Origin: Candidatus Mcinerneyibacteriota bacterium
GTDB lineage: Bacteria > AUK180 > JAQVHJ01
Assembly (NCBI GenBank): GCA_030630935.1
Contig: DAOVMD010000052.1
Location: forward strand, 1-11,600
Reading direction: 5' to 3'
DNA length: 11,600 nt
The notes beneath the pieces were generated by a model, which did no database searches, was not told the DNA's origin, and saw only the letters and a program-made list of their open reading frames with translations. Positions within the stretch are counted from its first letter, which is position 1, and every line of letters starts with the position of its first letter. A program made the translations under genes and the position numbers. Positions 5,706-11,600 of the stretch are shown one piece after another.

Positions 5706-8426
5706 ATGAATTATTCCAAATCCCTTAATCTACCAAAGACCAAGTTCCCTATGAGAGCGAATCTTGCTCAGCGTGAATTTGATTTCTTAAAGTTTTGGGA
5801 AGAGATTGACATTTACGGAAAGCTTCTTGAGAAATCAAAAGATAAACCAAAATTCATCTTGCATGACGGTCCTCCATACGCAAATGGTCATCTTCACATG
5901 GGTCACGCATTAAATAAAATATTAAAAGATATAATTATCAAATACAAATTTTTTCGGGGATATTTAGCACCTTATATACCAGGTTGGGATTGTCATGGTT
6001 TACCTATTGAATTAAAAGTCACAAAGCAATTAAAGGAAAAGGGCAAAGAAGTCAGCCTTGTGGTATTACGTAAAATTTGTAGAGATTATGCTGCAAAATT
6101 CATAAAAATCCAAAAAGAGGAGTTCAAAAGATTAGGACTTGTTGGTGATTGGGATCATCCTTATGCGACAATGGATTATAACTACGAAGCTGATATCATT
6201 GAAAATTTCAGTAAAATTTTAGAGAAGGGTTTAATCTATAAGGGTTTAAAATCAATTCATTGGTGTCCATCCTGTCAAACTGCCTTAGCTGAAGCAGAGC
6301 TTGAATACAAAGACCACGAATCACCTTCGATTTATGTAAAGTTTAAGTTGGAAGATTCTGATGATACATACATTGTAATTTGGACAACTACACCCTGGAC
6401 AATTCCTTCTAATATGGGGATTGCATTGCATCCTGACTTTGAGTATGTAAAAGTTAAGGTAAATAATGAATATTGGATACTTGCAAAAGAACTTGTTGAA
6501 TCTGTATTTGAAACCTTAAAGATTACAGACTACGAGATTGCAGGAAAAATTAATCCCCGGGATTTAGAACATAAGAATGCTTTACATCCATTTATTGATC
6601 GAAAATCTAAGATTGTCCTTGCAGATCATGTAACTCTCGACACCGGTTCCGGCGCTGTTCATACTGCTCCGGGTCATGGTAAAGAAGATTTTGAAGTAGG
6701 GATAAAATATGGGTTGGAAATATTCTCACCTGTTGATGAGGCTGGGAGATATACCGGGGAATTTGAAATGTTTGAGGGAAAAAGTGTTTTTGATGCAAAC
6801 CCTGAGCTTATTGAGTTGATGGGAAAAGACGGTTCGCTTCTTCATCATAGTACAATCACTCACTCTTACCCGCATTGTTGGAGATGTAAGGGGCCAATTA
6901 TATTTAGAGCAACTGAGCAGTGGTTCATGGATACCAATAATGAAGAATTAAGAAATACAGTCTTAGCCGAAACAAAAAAAGTCAATTGGCTCCCGAAATG
7001 GGGTGAGGAAAGATTCTCAAATATGATTGAAAACCGTGCATTCTGGTGCCTTTCACGTCAAAGAGCCTGGGGTGTTCCAATTCCGATTCTATATTGTTCT
7101 GATTGCGGTGAAACAGTTCTAGATGATGAATTTTTTAAAAAATTAATTCAAATAATCAGAGAAGAAAGTACTGATGTTTGGTATAAAGACGAACCTGAGA
7201 AATTTCTACCGGAAGGTTTTAAATGTAAAAAATGCGGATCAACAACATTCAGGAAGGAAACTGATATTCTGGATGTTTGGTTTGATTCCGGGAACTCCTG
7301 GTTTGCGGTTGCCTCAAAACGAGATGAACTCGGTTATCCTGTTGATCTTTACCTTGAGGGTTCTGATCAATATAGAGGTTGGTTCCAGGCATCGATGTGG
7401 CCATCCATTGCAATCAACGGCATACCACCATATAAGACCGTAATTACTCATGGTTTTATGTTGAATGAACAGGGTTTTGCAATGTCGAAATCTGAAGGCA
7501 CCGGGATTTCCCCTGAAAAAATCACTAAGAAACTTGGTGCGGATATTTTACGGTTATGGGTATCATCAGAGAACTATAAAGAAGATATGAAAATATCAGA
7601 TAATATCCTTAATCAGGTAGCAGATGTTTATAAGAAAACTCGAAACACTTTCAGGTTTATGCTTGGAAACTTATTTGATTTTGAACCTGAAAACCACACT
7701 GTCCCATATGAAAAACTGGATATCCTGGATAAATGGGGACTAAGTAAATTATATGAGATTATAAAATATTTTGAGAATAGTTATGAAAACTATAACTTTC
7801 ACCAGATTTATCACAGGTTAAATAATTTCTTTACAAACGACTTGAGCTCGTTTTATCTTGATATTACAAAAGGCAGATTATATACTTTAGAGCCTGATAA
7901 TCCATTTAGGAGATCAACTCAAACTGTATTATTTCAAATGGTAAAATTACTCAGTATTACCATGTCTCCAATTCTATCATTTACTTCTGAAGAGATCTTC
8001 CAGTCTTTAATGAACTCGAAGATTTCCGTTTTCCTGGAAGATTGGCCAGTCTTGCCGGAGACCTGGAATAATAATGAAGTCAAAGAGAACTTTGAAAAAA
8101 TCCTAGAATTACGAGATTTAATCAATTTGAAATTAGAAGAGAAAAGACAAGAAGGTCTTATCGGGTTAGCTCTTGATGCGAAAATCATTCTTAATCTTCC
8201 AAACTTATATAGGCAAATTATTGAGGGCATTAATTTTAAAGAAATTCTAATCGTCTCACAGTTTGAATTAAAATTCAATGACATTGACAATCCTGAAGTA
8301 ATAATTGAAAAAGCTCAGGGTGAGAAATGCCCACGATGCTGGAAGATATCTGAAAAACTAATTGAGACAACCGATTATGAAAGAATTTGCATCAGCTGTG
8401 TCAAGGTTGTGGAAAAGTTAAAATAA
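5706..8426 (+). CDS. ileS: Isoleucyl-tRNA synthetase, bacterial zinc-finger type
   Basis: Cytoplasmic class I synthetase that charges tRNA-Ile with isoleucine using ATP. The 906-residue length is typical. Visible in order: the HIGH motif as HMGH (64-67), GWDCHGLPIE of the catalytic core, the editing-domain threonine-rich segment WTTTPWTIPSN (226-236) and GAVHTAPGHG (316-325), and the KMSKS loop as AMSKS (592-596). Cysteine pairs lie at 187/190, 391/394, 464/467 and 507/510. The C-terminal finger is C875-x2-C878-W with C895-x2-C898, characteristic of the bacterial type and needed for aminoacylation in studied members. GGAGG ends 5 nt before the ATG. It heads the plus-strand operon behind its own promoter. 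The first lysine of KMSKS is Ala, which I believe also occurs in functional homologues, so activity is expected. Confidence 0.98.
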   Translation: MNYSKSLNLPKTKFPMRANLAQREFDFLKFWEEIDIYGKLLEKSKDKPKFILHDGPPYANGHLHMGHALNKILKDIIIKYKFFRGYLAPYIPGWDCHGLPIELKVTKQLKEKGKEVSLVVLRKICRDYAAKFIKIQKEEFKRLGLVGDWDHPYATMDYNYEADIIENFSKILEKGLIYKGLKSIHWCPSCQTALAEAELEYKDHESPSIYVKFKLEDSDDTYIVIWTTTPWTIPSNMGIALHPDFEYVKVKVNNEYWILAKELVESVFETLKITDYEIAGKINPRDLEHKNALHPFIDRKSKIVLADHVTLDTGSGAVHTAPGHGKEDFEVGIKYGLEIFSPVDEAGRYTGEFEMFEGKSVFDANPELIELMGKDGSLLHHSTITHSYPHCWRCKGPIIFRATEQWFMDTNNEELRNTVLAETKKVNWLPKWGEERFSNMIENRAFWCLSRQRAWGVPIPILYCSDCGETVLDDEFFKKLIQIIREESTDVWYKDEPEKFLPEGFKCKKCGSTTFRKETDILDVWFDSGNSWFAVASKRDELGYPVDLYLEGSDQYRGWFQASMWPSIAINGIPPYKTVITHGFMLNEQGFAMSKSEGTGISPEKITKKLGADILRLWVSSENYKEDMKISDNILNQVADVYKKTRNTFRFMLGNLFDFEPENHTVPYEKLDILDKWGLSKLYEIIKYFENSYENYNFHQIYHRLNNFFTNDLSSFYLDITKGRLYTLEPDNPFRRSTQTVLFQMVKLLSITMSPILSFTSEEIFQSLMNSKISVFLEDWPVLPETWNNNEVKENFEKILELRDLINLKLEEKRQEGLIGLALDAKIILNLPNLYRQIIEGINFKEILIVSQFELKFNDIDNPEVIIEKAQGEKCPRCWKISEKLIETTDYERICISCVKVVEKLK

Positions 8427-8442
8427 TATACAGGAGTAAACA

Positions 8443-8808
8443 ATGAACGACAAGCAGTTAGAGAAGTTCAGGGAGATATTACTTAAGAAGAGAAATGATC
8501 TTCAGGACGAGATAAAAGATATCTCTGAGGGAGAGATTCAATCTTCCTTATTAGAATCATCGGGGGGATTATCGGGATACCCGGATGACCCTGGAAATGT
8601 GGCAGGTGATAACTTTGAAAAGGCTAAAGATATCGACATTCTTGAAATGCTCACTAATAAACTTGAAGAGGTTCAAGAAGCATTAGAGAAAATAGACTCC
8701 GGTTCTTATGGTACCTGTGAAGTCTGTTCAAAGACTATTCCGCAATCCAGACTCAAAGCGAAACCGTCAGCAAAACTGTGTGTAAATTGTAAAAAAGATT
8801 CTGAATAA
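8443..8808 (+). CDS. TraR/DksA-family zinc-finger protein
   Basis: A 121-residue protein of the family that binds in the RNA polymerase secondary channel and tunes initiation, in E. coli together with ppGpp. An N-terminal coiled-coil half (about 1-85) is followed by a C4 finger C92-x2-C95-x17-C113-x2-C116, preceded by the family phrase GSYGTCEVC. The coiled-coil tip reads DPGNVA (49-54) where E. coli DksA has DPVDRA; the second key acidic residue is therefore Asn here by eye alignment. The protein is shorter than E. coli DksA (about 150) and nearer to YteA-like members. AGGAG precedes the ATG, 16 nt after ileS. Placement between ileS and lspA is a recurrent arrangement in some phyla (recalled). 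Its target promoters are unknown. Confidence 0.88.
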   Translation: MNDKQLEKFREILLKKRNDLQDEIKDISEGEIQSSLLESSGGLSGYPDDPGNVAGDNFEKAKDIDILEMLTNKLEEVQEALEKIDSGSYGTCEVCSKTIPQSRLKAKPSAKLCVNCKKDSE

Positions 8809-8830
8809 AGTTTAAACATAAATCAAAAGA

Positions 8831-9364
8831 ATGTCAGATAAAAGAAAAAAATCATTAATTACCAAGTCAATTATTATAGTCGCCTTGATCGTTATAGTTG
8901 ATCAAATTTCAAAACATTTTATTCGAATTAAATTTCCAATAAACTCAAGTATAAAAATCATAGATGGCTTCTTTAATATTGTAAATGTCACAAATCGAGG
9001 AATTGCATTTGGTATGTTAGAGAGATTCAGCATGAACCAATCAAAAGCATTTATTTTAATTACTATTATCTCAATAGGTATATTATTTTATTTCTATATT
9101 GGATTCTTGAGAGGACCGAATCATAATACCTTTATTGTATATACTCTTTCCGCAATTATCGGTGGGGCAATTGGAAATTTTATTGATAGGTTATTTCTTG
9201 GGTATGTTACAGATTTCTTTCTTGTTTATTACAAAAATTTTACCTGGCCTGCATTTAATGTAGCTGATACATTCATCTCAATTGGAGCTGTGAGCTTAAT
9301 TATTTTCATCATATTTGAACCGGAACCTAAAAAAGAAATAATCAATGGAGAATCAAATGCATAG
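8831..9364 (+). CDS. lspA: Lipoprotein signal peptidase (signal peptidase II)
   Basis: Inner-membrane aspartyl protease that removes the signal peptide from prolipoproteins after lipidation of the lipobox cysteine. The 177 residues carry four hydrophobic segments (about 11-27, 73-92, 100-117, 143-162). The family motifs are NRGIAFG (55-61), GNFIDR with catalytic D119, and FNVAD with catalytic D146; VDQ near the first segment (D24) is also conserved. The C-terminal tail is polar and charged. It lies 22 nt after the DksA-like gene with only a weak ribosome binding site, and its end overlaps lgt, which encodes the preceding enzyme of the same pathway. The catalytic pair and length make the assignment secure. 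Confidence 0.96.
   Translation: MSDKRKKSLITKSIIIVALIVIVDQISKHFIRIKFPINSSIKIIDGFFNIVNVTNRGIAFGMLERFSMNQSKAFILITIISIGILFYFYIGFLRGPNHNTFIVYTLSAIIGGAIGNFIDRLFLGYVTDFFLVYYKNFTWPAFNVADTFISIGAVSLIIFIIFEPEPKKEIINGESNA
9347..9350 (+). promoter_or_regulatory. Ribosome binding site deciding the lgt start
   Basis: GGAG here lies 6 nt before the ATG at 9357. The in-frame ATG at 9345 has no such site upstream. MHRILFEIG, the N-terminus from 9357, also matches the usual beginning of Lgt proteins, so the downstream ATG is preferred. Confidence 0.7.
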
Positions 9365-10160
9365 AATATTATTCGAAATTGGACAATTGAAAATTTATTC
9401 ATACGGTTTTCTGGTCGCAATGGGTTTCTTTATTGGATTCCTTCTTGCACTAAAAAAAGCAAAGAAAGATAATCTCGATGAAGATGCAATGTATTCAATT
9501 ATTATTCTTATAATTGTCTCTGCTTTAATTGGGGGTAGGGTTTTTTATATCATTTTAAATTGGAAACACTTTCTTGCAGATCCTAAAGTCTATATATTTT
9601 CACGTGAAGGTTTTGTATTCTTGGGTGGATTTGTTTTCGGAGTTATTGCTGCAATTATATTTGCCGTTATAAAAAAAATCCCGGTTTGGAAACTTGCCGA
9701 CACCCTTGCTCCTTCAATTGCATTCGGGCACGGGATAGGAAGGTTGGGTTGTTTTCTCAATGGCTGCTGTTATGGTAAACCCGGTGGTGGGTTCTTGTCG
9801 ATGGTTTTCCCTGCCGATAGTATTGCAGGATACTTTCATCCCTATGAAGGATTAATACCAACTCAACTCATCTCGTCACTGGGTAATTTTATAATATTTA
9901 TTATACTTACGATGATTTATAGAAAGAAAACATTTGACGGTCAGGTATTCTTTATGTATTTTATTATATATTCAATGTTCCGTTTTGTAATTGAGTTTTT
10001 CAGGGGTGATTATTCCAGTATACAATATTATATTTTTAACTTGACAATTTCACAGATCACCGGATTCTTCCTTTTAGCATTCGGTTTATCAATGTTTTTC
10101 TTTTTAAAACATAAACAAAAAACAGCCCAACAAGAATTGAATAATGAAGCAACTATATAA
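9357..10160 (+). CDS. lgt: Prolipoprotein diacylglyceryl transferase
   Basis: Inner-membrane enzyme that transfers diacylglycerol from phosphatidylglycerol to the lipobox cysteine of prolipoproteins, the first step of lipoprotein maturation. The 267 residues contain about seven hydrophobic segments. The family signature is seen as HGIGRLGCFLNGCCYGKP (125-142), with R129 matching the essential Arg143 of E. coli by eye, and a later FRFVIEFFRGD (208-218) matches the conserved arginine-rich C-terminal region. The position of E. coli His103 appears to be Leu89 here (VFLGG), a deviation worth noting. The gene overlaps lspA by 8 nt, suggesting translational coupling of two successive enzymes. An in-frame ATG 12 nt upstream is the alternative start. 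The identity is firm. Confidence 0.96.
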   Translation: MHRILFEIGQLKIYSYGFLVAMGFFIGFLLALKKAKKDNLDEDAMYSIIILIIVSALIGGRVFYIILNWKHFLADPKVYIFSREGFVFLGGFVFGVIAAIIFAVIKKIPVWKLADTLAPSIAFGHGIGRLGCFLNGCCYGKPGGGFLSMVFPADSIAGYFHPYEGLIPTQLISSLGNFIIFIILTMIYRKKTFDGQVFFMYFIIYSMFRFVIEFFRGDYSSIQYYIFNLTISQITGFFLLAFGLSMFFFLKHKQKTAQQELNNEATI

Positions 10161-10542
10161 AACATGTTTAACCATCCTGATTATTGCTGCAATTACAACT
10201 TTAAGTTATTCAGAATTCCAGGATTTCAAAAGAGACTATTCCACATCCTTAGAACTGAAACAACCTGTAAACTTTAAAGTCAATTCAATTGAGAAAAAAG
10301 AAGAAACCGCTTTAAGACGGTTTGAAATTATTTTTCTAACAACTCTACCTTTAACTATGTTCATATCATTTTCACTTGTGCAATTTTATGAGATGCATCA
10401 GCAAAAATCTACATCACCAATTCTATCAAAAAACGATTTGAAGTTTGTGTTAGCATTTTCTTTTACATCATCAACCGTTATAGCAGTAAAGGATGTGATT
10501 AAATGGAAAAAATCCAAGAAGAAAAATGCCAAAAAAAAGTAA
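10144..10542 (+). CDS. Hypothetical small membrane-associated protein
   Basis: I do not recognise this 132-residue protein. The N-terminus (1-23) has two lysines, a hydrophobic core and a small-residue end (TTLSYSEF), like a signal peptide or N-terminal anchor. A polar charged stretch follows (24-60), then a hydrophobic segment (about 61-84), a polar loop, and a weaker hydrophobic segment (about 99-116). The C-terminus is very basic (KKSKKKNAKKK). It overlaps lgt by 17 nt at its start and rluD by 17 nt at its end. Codon usage looks like that of its neighbours, so it is probably a real, co-translated gene. Its position suggests envelope work, but no function can be assigned. The ribosome binding site is weak. 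Confidence 0.7.
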   Translation: MKQLYKTCLTILIIAAITTLSYSEFQDFKRDYSTSLELKQPVNFKVNSIEKKEETALRRFEIIFLTTLPLTMFISFSLVQFYEMHQQKSTSPILSKNDLKFVLAFSFTSSTVIAVKDVIKWKKSKKKNAKKK

Positions 10543-11530
10543 TCCCGAAACTAACGGAAAAAAGATTGTAACCTTAGTCGTTGAAAATGACAAGTTAAGA
10601 ATAGATAAATTTCTTTCGATTTATTTTTCTGAAAAAAAAATTCAAATCTCCCGAACTGCGGTTCAGGATTTAGTATCAGAGGGGAAGGTTTTAATAAATG
10701 GTAAACAAGTATCCAAATCAAGTCAATTAGTTAAACGTGGCGATGAAGTTTCCTGCCCTAATACTCCATCTATAAAATTAATAGAATTGAAACCCGAGAA
10801 TATTCCGTTAAATATTATTTTTGAAGACGATGATTTGATTGTACTATATAAACCCTTCAATTTGGTTGTTCATCCTGCAACAGGTCATCCATCCGGAACA
10901 CTTGTAAATGCTTTACTCTATTATCAAAATGGTGATTTGCCGGATACCGGAAAATATCTAAGACCTGGAATTGTACATAGATTAGATAAAGACACAACTG
11001 GCCTAATGATAGTTGCAAAATCTGAAAGAGTCTTACCAAAGATACAAAAGATGATAAAGGACAGAGAAGTTTCCAGGATATATTTAACCCTCGCCCACGG
11101 AGTTGTCAAAAATGATGAAGCAAGAATTGAAACGCCTTTTGGAAAAAGTATTAAAGATAGAAAGAAATTTTCGGTCAATACAAGAAACGCAAAATTAGCG
11201 GTTTCGGAATATTCCATTATTCAGAGATTCCGCGATTTTACATATTTAAAATTTAAATTAATTACCGGACGTACACACCAGATCAGAGTTCACATGTCAT
11301 ATCTGGGCCATTCTATTTTAGGTGATTTGGTGTATGGAAAAGATAGACGGAGAGTAACTATATATGATAAAACATTTCGCTTGAAATGTCATTTTCTTCA
11401 TTCAGCTTACTTGGGATTCAAACATCCTATTACAGAAAAGTATCTAAATTTCGAAGCACCATTACCTGAACAATTTAATGAAGTCCTAAGTTTCCTTCAA
11501 GAAAAGGAATATGGAAGAAAAACGATTTAA
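10526..11530 (+). CDS. rluD: RluA-family pseudouridine synthase, RluD-like
   Basis: Cytoplasmic enzyme that isomerises uridine to pseudouridine in large-subunit rRNA (RluD acts on helix 69 in E. coli). The 334 residues have a short polar lead, an S4 RNA-binding domain (about 25-80, with RIDKFLS and GKVLINGK), and the catalytic domain. The catalytic motif is HRLDKDTTG (151-159) with the nucleophile D154. The family phrases VVHPATGH (114-121) and GRTHQIRVHM (248-257) follow, then LDG-like GDLVYG (266-271). S4 plus length favours RluD over RluA or RluC, but the exact target uridines cannot be read from sequence. The gene overlaps the preceding small gene by 17 nt and the following pgsA-type gene by 20 nt. 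The start has only an A-rich AAGAAG site. Confidence 0.9.
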   Translation: MPKKSNPETNGKKIVTLVVENDKLRIDKFLSIYFSEKKIQISRTAVQDLVSEGKVLINGKQVSKSSQLVKRGDEVSCPNTPSIKLIELKPENIPLNIIFEDDDLIVLYKPFNLVVHPATGHPSGTLVNALLYYQNGDLPDTGKYLRPGIVHRLDKDTTGLMIVAKSERVLPKIQKMIKDREVSRIYLTLAHGVVKNDEARIETPFGKSIKDRKKFSVNTRNAKLAVSEYSIIQRFRDFTYLKFKLITGRTHQIRVHMSYLGHSILGDLVYGKDRRRVTIYDKTFRLKCHFLHSAYLGFKHPITEKYLNFEAPLPEQFNEVLSFLQEKEYGRKTI

Positions 11531-11600
11531 TAAACTTTTAACAATCCCGAATATCCTGACATTTATCAGGATTATTTTAGCACCAATTATTTTTTACTGT
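11511..11600 (+). CDS. pgsA: CDP-alcohol phosphatidyltransferase, probably PgsA (5' part)
   Basis: The first 30 codons of a gene running off the right edge. After a short basic lead (MEEKRFNK), TIPNILTFIRIILAPIIF matches the N-terminus of phosphatidylglycerophosphate synthases (typically xIPNxLTxxRxxLxP followed by the first membrane segment). The catalytic CDP-alcohol phosphatidyltransferase motif lies beyond the window and cannot be checked. PgsA makes phosphatidylglycerol phosphate from CDP-diacylglycerol and glycerol-3-phosphate, leading to phosphatidylglycerol, the Lgt donor. It overlaps rluD by 20 nt, in a different frame. Another enzyme of the superfamily, such as phosphatidylserine synthase, is possible but less likely. 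Confidence 0.75.
   Translation, partial: MEEKRFNKLLTIPNILTFIRIILAPIIFYC

Noticed and set aside
6607-6798. Minus-strand reading frame inside ileS
   Set aside because: It is a shadow of the strongly conserved ileS coding sequence.
9345-9356. Upstream ATG as the lgt start
   Set aside because: It has no ribosome binding site, while the ATG at 9357 has GGAG 6 nt upstream and begins with the usual Lgt N-terminus.

Overview
The window is AT-rich bacterial chromosome with two transcription units pointing away from each other from a shared non-coding centre at about 5040-5700. Nothing in it fixes the taxon. The order ileS - traR/dksA-like - lspA, a signal-peptidase II/Lgt lipoprotein pathway and the low GC suggest a Gram-negative-type organism near the Bacteroidetes/FCB groups or a related candidate phylum. 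That placement is inference from gene order and remembered gene neighbourhoods, not from a search.

Left half (minus strand, 5037 down to 389): four genes in one tight operon. They encode a YtrA-type GntR regulator, an ABC ATPase, and two large membrane proteins that are probably its permease subunits. The genes overlap by 4 and 11 nt, then are separated by 14 nt, and a clear sigma70-type promoter (TTGACT-17-TATACT) precedes the regulator. Each permease has about seven predicted membrane segments followed by roughly 310-360 residues of beta-rich, propeller-like sequence that the positive-inside rule puts outside the cytoplasm. Both end in the same short motif (WE-aromatic/Leu-YD-acid/Lys-I). 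This regulator/ATPase/twin-permease module with fused outer domains is the best candidate here for an undescribed system.

Right half (plus strand, 5639 to the end): ileS, a TraR/DksA-family zinc-finger gene, lspA, lgt, an unrecognised 132-residue membrane-associated protein, an rluD-type pseudouridine synthase and the start of a pgsA-type phosphatidyltransferase. A strong promoter (TTGACT-18-TATAAT) sits just before ileS. From lspA onward every junction overlaps, so the genes probably share one transcript. Lgt uses phosphatidylglycerol as lipid donor and LspA then cleaves the Lgt product; PgsA acts in phosphatidylglycerol synthesis, so three steps of lipoprotein maturation and lipid supply are together.

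Non-coding DNA is structured. Positions 1-388 hold a GC-rich 27-bp perfect inverted repeat (134-160 / 230-256) and several short hairpins. Positions 5038-5705 hold both promoters, an A-rich tract and a 21-bp perfect palindrome abutting the ileS promoter. Two short sequences and pyrimidine-rich 'TTCTCTG' tracts occur on both sides of the ABC operon, so it is bracketed by copies of a dispersed repeat.
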